Shown here: positions 1 through 7,123 of the stretch, piece by piece
How positions within the stretch are numbered: the stretch's first letter is position 1
How the letters are laid out: each line of letters starts with the position of its first letter
From: DATKZS01 sp035527835 [NCBI: bacterium]
GTDB lineage: Bacteria; RBG-13-61-14
Direction of reading: 5' to 3'
Length of the DNA stretch: 15,085 nucleotides
Assembly (NCBI GenBank): GCA_035527835.1
Contig: DATKZS010000157.1
Span: forward strand, 1-15,085
The notes under the pieces: generated by a model
The model's input: the letters and a program-made list of their open reading frames with translations, nothing else
The model's database searches: none
Told to the model about the DNA's origin: nothing
Program-made: the position numbers and the translations under genes

Positions 1-1
1 G

Positions 2-163
2 GAGGGGCCTGTGTTTCTGGTCTTCCTCTCAATCGAGGCCGTGGTGTATTCGTCATTCGGCCTGATCGGCCTGATGCGCGTGAACCGCTTCCAGGCCGGG
101 CACGACGCGGCCGGGACGCGGGCCAGCAGCGCCGCCGGGCCGGGGGCCGCGAATGCCTCCTGA
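2..163 (+). CDS. C-terminal fragment of an unidentified membrane protein
   Basis: An open frame enters from the left edge and runs 53 codons to a TGA at 161-163. The first 30 or so residues are strongly hydrophobic (EGPVFLVFLSIEAVVYSS, then FGLIGLMRV) and look like the last transmembrane helix or helical hairpin of an integral membrane protein. A hydrophilic Ala/Gly-rich tail ending NAS follows. The stop overlaps the next start by 11 bp (ATG at 153), which supports it as a real, translationally coupled upstream member of the same operon. I do not recognise the family: a permease-like protein is possible, but the fragment is too short to decide. The 5' end lies outside the window. Confidence 0.6.
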   Translation, partial: EGPVFLVFLSIEAVVYSSFGLIGLMRVNRFQAGHDAAGTRASSAAGPGAANAS

Positions 164-485
164 TCTCTCCCACGCCCGCTGTTACAACCACGGCCGGCGC
201 GAGGCCGTGGCCAGATGCATGGAGTGCGGACGCTTCTTCTGCCGCGAGTGCGTCACCGAGCACGACGACCGCCTGGTCTGCGCCGCCTGCATCGCCCGCA
301 TCACCGGCGAAAAGCCCAAAAAGCGCCGCCGCCTCACCGCCTTCCAACGCGCCGCCCAGCTCGCCATCGGCGCGCTCATGATCTGGCTCTTTTTTTACGC
401 GCTTGGCTCAGGCCTGCTGGCCCTGCCCTCGAAGTATCACGCCGGGACCGTGTGGAAGCCCGGCTTCTGGGACGAGGCCCGCTGA
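153..485 (+). CDS. B-box-type zinc-finger membrane protein, 110 aa
   Basis: The N-terminal half carries a complete set of zinc ligands with B-box-like spacing: C10, H13, C22, C25, C30, C33, H37, C43 and C46 (CYNH, CMEC, CRECVTEH, CAAC). This is the small domain that bacteria often place in front of membrane segments. A basic stretch at 54-60 (KPKKRRR) is followed by one transmembrane helix at about 70-90. By the positive-inside rule the zinc domain should be cytoplasmic. The start overlaps the preceding gene and the stop overlaps the next ATG (TGATG at 483-487), so it is made together with the DUF4129 protein. Function is unknown. Zinc binding is inferred from the ligand pattern, and a protein-protein or membrane-recruitment role is a guess from the fold type. 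Confidence 0.85.
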   Translation: MPPDLSHARCYNHGRREAVARCMECGRFFCRECVTEHDDRLVCAACIARITGEKPKKRRRLTAFQRAAQLAIGALMIWLFFYALGSGLLALPSKYHAGTVWKPGFWDEAR

Positions 486-2353
486 TGGCGAAGAAGCGCA
501 CGCGCCAGGACGGCCAGGGCCCGCTCGAGCTGATCGAGGAGGTCTTCCACCTCTTGCGCCGCGCGCCCGCCAACGTGCTCGCCCTGTACTATATCGGGGC
601 CATGCCGTTCGTCATCGGGCTCTTATATTTCTGGGCCGACATGGCGAGGAGCGGGCTTGCCTACTCCACGCTGCCCCGCGGCGCCCTGGCCCTCACCGCC
701 CTCTTCATCTGGATGAAGGCCTGGCAGACCGCGTTCGGCCGCGGCCTGTGGGCGCTGGTGTCGGGCGAGCCGGTCCCCGTCCTCACCGCCTCCCGCATGT
801 TGCGCGTGGCCGCCCGGCAGACCATGGTCCAGCCGTCAGGACTATTCATTCTCCCCATCGCGCTGCTCACCGCCCTGCCCTTTCCCCGCGTCTATGCGTT
901 TTACCAGGGGCTCTGCGTGCTTGACAACGGCGATGAGGATCTGCCATCGCTCCTGCGCCGGTCCTCCGAGCTCTCCCGGCTCTGGCCGCGCCAGAACCTC
1001 ATCCTGATCTGGGCCTTGAGCCCGTACCTGATGATGGTCGTGGCCGCGCTCTACCTCGTGATCATGCCGGTGGCGGCCGCGGCGGCTCCGGACTGGACTT
1101 CCAGCCTGCTCTATGTTTACAGCGCCGTCTTCACCCTCGCGGCCCTGCCGCTGTCGCCCTTCGGCGTGGCCGTGGCCGTGAACATCGCCACCGCGCTGCT
1201 CAGCGCGCCCATGCTCCTGAAAACGCTCTTCGGCGTGCAGACCGTGTTCGCCGGGAACCCCGAGCTCATGATGAACAGCATCTTCTTCGCCGTGGTCTGC
1301 GGGCTTTCCTACCTGTGCCTGGACCCGCTGATCAAGGCCGCGTACGTGCTGCGCTGCTTCCACGGCGACTCCTTGCGCACCGGAGCGGACCTCAAGGTCC
1401 AACTCCGCCGCTTCATGGTTAAAGCCACGCTGGTCGTAATCATGCTCGGCTCCCTGCTCTGGTCCGGCGCGGCCATGGCCCGCCCGGCCCAGCGGACGCA
1501 TAAGGAAAATACTGGCAAAACCCCGGCCGCCAAGGCGCCGGAGCCGGCCGCCTCCGTCAGCGAAGAAGCCCGGCCCGCGCCGCTCCCGCCCCGGCTCAGC
1601 GTGTCCCCCCAAAAACTGGACCGCGCGCTCGACCGCGTGCTGCAGGGCCGCAAATACGCGTGGCGCATGCCCCGGCCAAAGCGGGACGAGGCCGAGGAGG
1701 GCATCGTCTCCGCGTTCCTGCGCGGCATCTTCGAGACCATCGGCGGCTGGATCAAGGAATTCCTCCACTGGCTGGAAAAATTTTATCGCTGGCTCCGCAA
1801 CCTGTTCCCCAAGATCGAGCCCCGGGAAAAACCATCGTCGGGCCTTGCCGACCTCGGCCTCATCCTCCGCGTCCTGCTTTACGCGCTCCTGGCCGCCGCC
1901 CTCGCCATCGGCGGAGTGATGCTCTACCGCATTTACCGGCGCCGCGGCGCCTCCGCTGTCGTGGTCGCCGCCCAGGCCCTTTTTGCCAAGCCCGACCTGG
2001 AAGACGAATCCGTGACCGCCGATGAGCTGCCGGAGGACAAGTGGATCGCCTACGCCCGCGAGCTGGCCGGACGCGGCGAGCTCCGCCTCGCCCTCCGCGC
2101 CGTGTTCCTCGCCAGCCTCGCCGCGCTCGGCCAGCACAAGCTCATCCTGATCGCCCCCTTCAAATCCAACCGCGATTACGGCCGCGAGCTCCTCCGCCGC
2201 GCCCACGCCGAGCCCGGCCTGCCCGGAGTGTTCGACGACAGCGTCGCCGCCTTCGAATCCGTGTGGTACGGGATGCACGAGACCACCCGCGAGCTCCTGG
2301 ACCGCGTCATCGCGAACCAACAGAGGTTAAAGGCCAGTGGCCGGCAACAATAA
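485..2353 (+). CDS. Multi-pass membrane protein with C-terminal DUF4129 domain, 622 aa
   Basis: The start chosen is the ATG at 485, overlapping the previous stop, with GAGG at 474-477. The same frame stays open further upstream, but only as a shadow of the zinc-finger gene. Hydrophobic segments lie at about 31-52, 66-92, 118-134, 171-198, 206-244 and 262-288. Another at 312-331 looks like a signal sequence ending near AMA. A Pro/Ala-rich linker (about 335-385), an aromatic amphipathic stretch (about 411-443, rich in W, F, K) and a helix at about 457-483 follow. The soluble tail at about 520-622 has typical DUF4129 features: YARELAGRGELRLALRAVFL, the KSNRDYGREL segment and FESVWYG. DUF4129 proteins commonly sit beside MoxR/DUF58 genes, as here. 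Molecular function is unknown. The N-terminal multi-pass half looks like a separate membrane domain joined to a conventional DUF4129 protein. Confidence 0.85.
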   Translation: MAKKRTRQDGQGPLELIEEVFHLLRRAPANVLALYYIGAMPFVIGLLYFWADMARSGLAYSTLPRGALALTALFIWMKAWQTAFGRGLWALVSGEPVPVLTASRMLRVAARQTMVQPSGLFILPIALLTALPFPRVYAFYQGLCVLDNGDEDLPSLLRRSSELSRLWPRQNLILIWALSPYLMMVVAALYLVIMPVAAAAAPDWTSSLLYVYSAVFTLAALPLSPFGVAVAVNIATALLSAPMLLKTLFGVQTVFAGNPELMMNSIFFAVVCGLSYLCLDPLIKAAYVLRCFHGDSLRTGADLKVQLRRFMVKATLVVIMLGSLLWSGAAMARPAQRTHKENTGKTPAAKAPEPAASVSEEARPAPLPPRLSVSPQKLDRALDRVLQGRKYAWRMPRPKRDEAEEGIVSAFLRGIFETIGGWIKEFLHWLEKFYRWLRNLFPKIEPREKPSSGLADLGLILRVLLYALLAAALAIGGVMLYRIYRRRGASAVVVAAQALFAKPDLEDESVTADELPEDKWIAYARELAGRGELRLALRAVFLASLAALGQHKLILIAPFKSNRDYGRELLRRAHAEPGLPGVFDDSVAAFESVWYGMHETTRELLDRVIANQQRLKASGRQQ

Positions 2354-3698
2354 AAAGGCGCTGATCGCCGCGCTCCTGATCGCGCCGGCCTTCGCGTACG
2401 CGCTCATCAGCCTCTTCACGCTCGGCCTGGAGACCGGCGACGTTTATCCGCAATACTCCTCCTACCGCGCCGACCCGCTCGGCGCCAGCGCCTTCTTTGA
2501 CGCCCTCGCCTCCATGCCCGGCGTCACCGCCGTCCGCAACACCGGGGAATTTTCAGAGCTGCCGCCGGGCCGCGGCCGCACGCTCATCTTCATGGGCGCG
2601 GACACCGGCGACGACCCGGAGGACGTGCTCAAGTCGCTCGAGGCCTTTGCCGCGTCCGGCGGACGGCTGGTCATACTCTTTTACCCGCTGAGCGCGGAGC
2701 CGTATCACTGGTTCGACCATGATACAACGTGCGAGGACTCGGACACGGTGGGCGAGCAGGAGAACAAAAAATGCGGGGATGAGAAAAAAGAGGGCGGCAA
2801 GGTGGACGCTGGAGAAAAAGTCAAGGACGGGTCCACCGCGGAAGACGGGACGGAGCCGGAGCAGGAACCCGGCGCCGAGAAATCGGAGCGCAAGAAAAAG
2901 TTTTACGGAAAACCCGGGCCGTGGGAAACCAAGATGGTCTCCATCGCCGACCGCTGGGGATTTGCCTTCGCTTACTCCGACCCGATCCCGGACGCTGATA
3001 ACGCGCCCGCCGCCTCCCGCGCCGAGAAGCAGTCCGGCCCGGAATTGCTTCCCCCGGCCGTGTCCTGGCACTCGGTGTTGTATTTCGACAAGCTCAAGGA
3101 CAACTGGCGCATCCTTTACGGCCGGCTCGGCCTGCCCGTGGTGGTGGAGCGGCCCTACGGCAAAGGCTCCATCGTGCTCATGGGCGACTCCTATCTGGCG
3201 AGCAACGAGGCCATGCGCAATGAGCGGCTGCCGGGCCTGCTGGCCTGGCTGGTCGGGCCGTCGTCCACCGTGATTTTCGACGAGGCCCACCTCGGCATGG
3301 AGCAAGCCAAGGGCGTCATGATCCTGATGCGCCGCTTCCGCCTCGACGCCCTGCTCCTCGCGCTCGGCTTCATCGCCCTCCTCTTCGTGTGGCAAAACGC
3401 GTCGAGCCTGGTGCCCAAGCGCGGCGGCCTCGCCCCCGCTCCGGCCCAGGGCCGGGACTCGGCGGCCGGACTCGTGAACCTGCTCCGCCGCGCCATTCCC
3501 CGGCGCGACGTGCTATCCGTCTGTGAAAACGAGTGGCGCCGCTCGCTGGGCCCCGGCTCCGAGGCCATGAAGCGCAAAGCGGCGCGCGTGCATGAGATCG
3601 TGAGAGCGGAAAGGGCGCTCCCGCCGGGCCGGCATGATCCGGCGGGGGCATATAAACGGATCAGCAAAATTCTCGCGAAAAGGAGTGGACGGCCGTGA
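2337..3698 (+). CDS. DUF4350-family membrane protein, 453 aa
   Basis: The GTG start at 2337 lies 17 bp inside the previous gene and is preceded by AGAGG (2322-2326). An N-terminal helix (about 7-29) and a C-terminal helix (about 337-356) flank an extracytoplasmic globular region. The DUF4350 hallmarks are YSSYRADPLGASAFFDAL near residue 41, the Rossmann-like RTLIFMGADTGDD segment, SGGRLVILF, and YGKGSIVLMGDSYLASNEAM followed by VIFDEAHLG. The tail after the second helix is basic and probably cytoplasmic. Residues about 127-188 form a low-complexity charged insertion rich in E, K, D and G, with two cysteines (C132, C146), that breaks the domain between these blocks. The stop overlaps the MoxR start (GTGA). 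Neighbours make this the usual DUF4129-DUF4350-MoxR-DUF58 set. No enzyme activity is known to me. Confidence 0.85.
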   Translation: MAGNNKKALIAALLIAPAFAYALISLFTLGLETGDVYPQYSSYRADPLGASAFFDALASMPGVTAVRNTGEFSELPPGRGRTLIFMGADTGDDPEDVLKSLEAFAASGGRLVILFYPLSAEPYHWFDHDTTCEDSDTVGEQENKKCGDEKKEGGKVDAGEKVKDGSTAEDGTEPEQEPGAEKSERKKKFYGKPGPWETKMVSIADRWGFAFAYSDPIPDADNAPAASRAEKQSGPELLPPAVSWHSVLYFDKLKDNWRILYGRLGLPVVVERPYGKGSIVLMGDSYLASNEAMRNERLPGLLAWLVGPSSTVIFDEAHLGMEQAKGVMILMRRFRLDALLLALGFIALLFVWQNASSLVPKRGGLAPAPAQGRDSAAGLVNLLRRAIPRRDVLSVCENEWRRSLGPGSEAMKRKAARVHEIVRAERALPPGRHDPAGAYKRISKILAKRSGRP

Positions 3699-4660
3699 AC
3701 AACGGAATCGAGCAATTGCAGGGCGTGCTATCGCGCGCGCGGGCGGAGGTCGCCAAGGTGATCATCGGCAACGATGACGTGGTATTGAAAGCGCTGATCG
3801 CGATCTTCGTGAACCAGCACGCGCTGATCGAGGGGGTGCCGGGCATCGCCAAGACGCTGCTGGTGCGCACGCTGGCCCGCGTGCTCGGGTGCGAGTTCTC
3901 GCGCATCCAGTTCACTCCGGACCTGATGCCCGCCGACATCATCGGGACCAACGTCTTCAACCTCGAGCTCCGCCGCTTCACCCTGGTCAAGGGACCCGTC
4001 TTCACCACCTTCCTGCTCGCCGACGAGATCAACCGCGCCCCGGCCAAGACCCAGTCCGCCCTGCTCCAGGCCATGCAGGAGCGCCGCGTCACCATTGACA
4101 CCGAGACCCACGAGCTCTCGCCCAACTTCACCGTGTTCGCCACCCAGAACCCGATCGAGTACGAGGGCACGTACCCGCTGCCCGAGGCCCAGAAGGACCG
4201 CTTCATGCTCAAGATCACCATGACCGCTCCGGAGCGGGAGGAAGAGCTTGAGCTCGCCCGCCGCATGCTCGGATCCGACTCGCCGGAAGCCACCCTCGAC
4301 CGCGGCGGCGTCACCCACGTGATCAGCGCCGCCGAGCTCGCATCACTCCGCGGAGTCCTGCAAAGCATCACCGTGCGCGACGAGCTGCTCGCCTACATCG
4401 TCGAGATCGTGCGCAAGACCCGCGCCTCCGACAGCATCCTGGTCGGCGCCGGCCCGCGCGCCACCCAGTCGCTCCTGCTCGGAAGCCGCGTGCTCGCCGC
4501 CGCCTCCGGCCGCGACTTCGTCACGCCCGACGACGTCAAGACCATGGCGCTGCCCGTGCTCGAGCACCGCCTGATACTCCGCCCCGAGTACGAGATCGAG
4601 GGGCTGGCCGTGCCCGAGGTGGTCGGCCGCATCCTCCAGGAGGTCGCGGTGCCCAGATGA
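3695..4660 (+). CDS. MoxR-family AAA+ ATPase, 321 aa
   Basis: This is a soluble ATPase of the MoxR class, thought to act as a chaperone that remodels or activates partner proteins, often vWA or membrane proteins encoded next door. Walker A is at 47-54 (GVPGIAKT), Walker B at 106-111 (FLLADE, D110/E111), the segment [18 protein letters not shown] follows, sensor 1 is around ATQNP (149-153), and the EAQKDRF arginine-finger region is at 164-170. The C-terminal lid has the typical [11 protein letters not shown] and [10 protein letters not shown] blocks. All catalytic motifs look intact and length is normal for the family. The GTG start at 3695 overlaps the DUF4350 stop and has a strong AAGGAG (3680-3685). 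The stop overlaps the DUF58 start by 4 bp, so ATPase and DUF58 partner are translationally coupled. Confidence 0.95.
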   Translation: MNNGIEQLQGVLSRARAEVAKVIIGNDDVVLKALIAIFVNQHALIEGVPGIAKTLLVRTLARVLGCEFSRIQFTPDLMPADIIGTNVFNLELRRFTLVKGPVFTTFLLADEINRAPAKTQSALLQAMQERRVTIDTETHELSPNFTVFATQNPIEYEGTYPLPEAQKDRFMLKITMTAPEREEELELARRMLGSDSPEATLDRGGVTHVISAAELASLRGVLQSITVRDELLAYIVEIVRKTRASDSILVGAGPRATQSLLLGSRVLAAASGRDFVTPDDVKTMALPVLEHRLILRPEYEIEGLAVPEVVGRILQEVAVPR

Positions 4661-6012
4661 TCACGCCGCGAACCAGATTGATCCGGGCCACGGCCCTGAT
4701 CGCCCTGCCCCTGGCGTTGTGGGCCGCGGCCGAGCCGGCCGCCGGACAGGCCGCCATGAGCATCTTCGGCGCGTTCCTCGTAATCGCTCTGGCCGACGCC
4801 GCGCTCTCGCTGAACCTGCTCGACCGGGTCAGCGCGTCCTACCCCGACGTGGTCCGCCTCACCAAGGACCAGGACGGCGAGGCCCTGCTCACGCTGGAGA
4901 GCGCGCAAGCCGGCTCCCGGCCGCTCGGCGTCGGCATCTCCTTTCCGCCAGGCCTCAGCTCTCCGCACGAGCAGATCGTCACCGCCCTGCCCGAGGGCAG
5001 CGGCCGCGCGCTGGTGCCCTGGCCGATCACCGCCGGACGGCGCGGCAACTTCGCGCTGGAAAACATTTACCTGGAAGCCGCGTCGCGTCTGGGCTTCTGG
5101 TCCATCCGCAAGACCTCTCCGGCGCGGGCCGAGGTCCGGGTGTATCCGAACCTTCGCGGCGAGCGCAAGAACCTGGCCGCCCTCTTCCTCAACCGCGGCG
5201 CCTTCGGGCTCCACGCCCAGCGCCAGCTCGGCAAGGGCAGGGAGTTCGAGAAGCTGCGCGACTACATCCCCGGCGACGGCCTCGAAGACATCCACTGGAA
5301 GGCCACGGCCAAGCGCGGCCGCCCCATCAGCAAGGTCTACCAGATCGAGCGCACCCAGGAGGTTTACGTGGCCATTGACGCCTCCCGCCTCTCCGGCCGC
5401 ACCGTCGAAATAAAAGCGAACGAGGGCGAGGGCGTTGGCGAGACCGTGACCCAGCTCGAGCGCTTCATCACCGCCGCCATGGTCCTCGGCCTCGTCGCCG
5501 AAAAGCAGGGCGACCTCTTCGGCATGATCGCCTTCAATGACCAGGTCCGCCGCTTCGTGCGCGCCAGGAACGGCAAGGCCCACTACCACTTGATCCGCGA
5601 CGCCCTCTACGCCCTCGAACCATCCCCGGTCAATCCCGACTTCGCCGAGCTTGCATCATTCGCCCGGCTCAAGCTCCGCCGCCGCTCCCTCATCATCTTC
5701 CTGACCAACTTGGACGACCCCGTGCTCGCCGAGAGCTTCCTCGCCAACATCGAGGTCCTGGCCCGGCATCACCTCGTGCTCGTCAACATGCTCACCGCCC
5801 CCGGCGTCCGGCCCCTCTTCACCGCGCCCGACGTGGCCGCCGCCGACGACCTGTACCAGCGCCTCGGCGGCCACATCCAATGGCGCAAGCTCCGCGAGCT
5901 CATCAAGGTACTCAAGCGCCGCGGCGTCTCCATGGCGCTCATCGAAAACGAGAGGATGTGCCCGGAGCTCGTGTCTCAGTACATCAACGTGAAAAGGAGG
6001 CAGCTCCTGTGA
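4657..6012 (+). CDS. DUF58 domain-containing membrane protein, 451 aa
   Basis: This is the standard partner of MoxR ATPases. Two N-terminal hydrophobic segments (about 8-25 and 33-52) anchor it. A beta-rich region precedes the DUF58 signature: REFEKLRDY at 195-203, PGD at 205-207, IHWKAT at 212-217. A vWA-like fold then begins at VYVAIDASRL (D241, A242, S243). The metal-site pattern DxSxS is incomplete because the third position is L245. Later strands include DLFGMIAFNDQVRRF and LIIFLTNLDD. The ATG at 4657 overlaps the MoxR stop (ATGA) with AGGAGG at 4638-4643, a slightly long spacing. Its stop overlaps the next GTG. The role is inferred: the vWA-type platform on which the ATPase acts at the membrane. 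Confidence 0.93.
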   Translation: MITPRTRLIRATALIALPLALWAAAEPAAGQAAMSIFGAFLVIALADAALSLNLLDRVSASYPDVVRLTKDQDGEALLTLESAQAGSRPLGVGISFPPGLSSPHEQIVTALPEGSGRALVPWPITAGRRGNFALENIYLEAASRLGFWSIRKTSPARAEVRVYPNLRGERKNLAALFLNRGAFGLHAQRQLGKGREFEKLRDYIPGDGLEDIHWKATAKRGRPISKVYQIERTQEVYVAIDASRLSGRTVEIKANEGEGVGETVTQLERFITAAMVLGLVAEKQGDLFGMIAFNDQVRRFVRARNGKAHYHLIRDALYALEPSPVNPDFAELASFARLKLRRRSLIIFLTNLDDPVLAESFLANIEVLARHHLVLVNMLTAPGVRPLFTAPDVAAADDLYQRLGGHIQWRKLRELIKVLKRRGVSMALIENERMCPELVSQYINVKRRQLL

Positions 6013-7040
6013 TCGTGAACCTGCGGCGTTTCCTGGCGGCGGAGGAGCCGTACTGGAACGAGCTGGAGAAGATGCTCAATCGGATGGAGACCGAGCTGGA
6101 CGCCGGCGCCGGGCTGGACGACGCCGTCCGCTTCCACTACCTTTACCAGCGAGCCGCGGCCGGGCTCGCGCGCCTTTCCGAGTTCCGCTCCGAGCCGCGG
6201 CTCACCGAACGCCTCCAGGCCCTGGTCGCCCGGGCCTACTCCGAGATCCACGAGACCCGGGAAAAGCCCCACCGCCTCCGCCCGCTCGACTGGTTTTTCA
6301 AGACCTTCCCGCAAACCTTCCGCCGCCACCGCATGGCCTTTGCGCTGTCCGTGGCCATCACCATCGCCGGCTGCCTCTTCGGCGGTCTGGCGCTGCACCT
6401 GGACCCGGGCTCCAAGAGCGTGCTCCTGCCCTTCCCCCACCTGATGGTCAGCCCGAAAGAAAGAGTGGACTACGAAGAGTCGCGCACCGATGACCCGCTG
6501 CACGGCATGGCCGGGTCCTTCTCCGCCATGCTCATGACCCACAACACCAGGGTCTCCATCCTCGCCATGGCCATGGGCATGACCTTCGGCATCGGCACCA
6601 TCATCCTGCTCTTCTACAACGGCGTCATCCTGGGCGCGGTCACGCTCGATTACGTGACCGGGGGCGAGGCCAGGTTCCTGGCCGGATGGCTCCTGCCCCA
6701 CGGCGCCATCGAGATCCCCGCCATCCTCATCGCCGGACAGGCCGGCCTCATCCTCGGCAGGGCCCTGATCGGACGCGGCAGCTCGGCATCCGTAAAGCAA
6801 AGAATGCGCGATGTCGCGGCCGACCTCGTCACCCTCATCATCGGAGTGGCCCTGTTCCTGATATGGGCCGGGGTCGTCGAGGCCTTCTTCTCCCAGTACC
6901 ACGAGCCCGTGCTCCCCTACTCCATAAAGATTGCATTCGGCCTGGCCGAGCTGATCCTGCTCACCCTCTTCCTGGCGAGGTCGGGAGGGAAAGATGAAAA
7001 GGAAAAACAGTCATGGCATCGAGGGGCGAGTATCGAGTAG
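6009..7040 (+). CDS. SpoIIM/DUF95-family integral membrane protein, 343 aa
   Basis: The GTG at 6009 is taken as start. It forms a GTGA overlap with the DUF58 stop, has AAGGAGG at 5994-6000, and begins with the family-typical NLRRFLAAEEPYWNELEKML. The frame is open further upstream only as a shadow of DUF58. A helical cytoplasmic N-terminus (about 1-105) is followed by membrane segments near 108-130, 181-203, 225-250, 268-290 and 304-323. The signature LLPHGAIEIPAILIAG is at 228-243. The family is named after Bacillus SpoIIM, but it is widespread in non-spore-formers and the name implies no sporulation. Conserved sequence ends near LARSGG (about residue 327). The last seven codons (HRGASIE and stop) are encoded by the 7-bp repeat array that follows, so the native C-terminus may have been replaced. 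Confidence 0.92.
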   Translation: MIVNLRRFLAAEEPYWNELEKMLNRMETELDAGAGLDDAVRFHYLYQRAAAGLARLSEFRSEPRLTERLQALVARAYSEIHETREKPHRLRPLDWFFKTFPQTFRRHRMAFALSVAITIAGCLFGGLALHLDPGSKSVLLPFPHLMVSPKERVDYEESRTDDPLHGMAGSFSAMLMTHNTRVSILAMAMGMTFGIGTIILLFYNGVILGAVTLDYVTGGEARFLAGWLLPHGAIEIPAILIAGQAGLILGRALIGRGSSASVKQRMRDVAADLVTLIIGVALFLIWAGVVEAFFSQYHEPVLPYSIKIAFGLAELILLTLFLARSGGKDEKEKQSWHRGASIE

Positions 7041-7093
7041 CGAGGAGCGAGGGGTTCCGGAAAATTCCCTCGCTCCTCGATCCTCGCTGCTCC
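7020..7093. repeat. Tandem 7-bp CGAG units arranged as an inverted repeat
   Basis: Five contiguous 7-mers run from 7020 to 7054: CGAGGGG, CGAGTAT, CGAGTAG, CGAGGAG, CGAGGGG. After a 12-base A/T-richer spacer, related units occur in inverse orientation. Read on the - strand, 7093-7067 is GGAGCAG, CGAGGAT, CGAGGAG, CGAGGG. Positions 7041-7053 and 7067-7079 are a perfect 13-bp inverted repeat with a 13-nt loop. The longer 27-bp arms (7027-7053 against 7067-7093) pair at 22 positions. The left arm contains the stop codon of the SpoIIM-like gene. No T-run follows, so it is not a canonical intrinsic terminator, though the stem could attenuate transcription or protect mRNA ends. It resembles short palindromic intergenic repeats seen in many copies in some genomes. 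Copy number cannot be judged from one window. Confidence 0.85.
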
Positions 7094-7123
7094 GAAAAGC
7101 CGCGGGATGCAGGCGGTAAATAA

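Noticed and set aside
215-484. Upstream extension of the DUF4129 frame to an ATG at 215
   Set aside because: It overlaps the zinc-finger gene completely, has R/P/H-rich shadow composition, and the ATG at 485 gives a proper coupled start.
842-2320. Long antisense open frame (492 codons) opposite the DUF4129 gene, and similar ones at 4393-5589, 5976-6902 and 13535-14335
   Set aside because: They are composed of G, A, E, V and H-rich non-domain sequence typical of reverse-frame shadows in GC-rich DNA. The sense strand carries recognised domains throughout.
3277-3297. DEAH box (VIFDEAHLG) in the DUF4350 protein, as a helicase motif
   Set aside because: There is no Walker A or other helicase motif. 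The segment is at the position where DUF4350 proteins usually have a similar FDE motif, and the region is extracytoplasmic.
5880-6008. ATG at 5880 as the start of the SpoIIM-like gene
   Set aside because: It would overlap DUF58 by 130 bp with non-family sequence. The GTG at 6009 has an ideal ribosome-binding site and family-typical first residues.
6009-7040. Evidence for sporulation from a SpoIIM-like gene
   Set aside because: The family is common in non-spore-formers and no other sporulation gene is present.
7020-7093. CRISPR array or intrinsic terminator at the CGAG repeat
   Set aside because: Units are 7 bp, contiguous and partly inverted, with no unique spacers, which excludes CRISPR. 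No T-run follows the stem, so it is not a canonical terminator.
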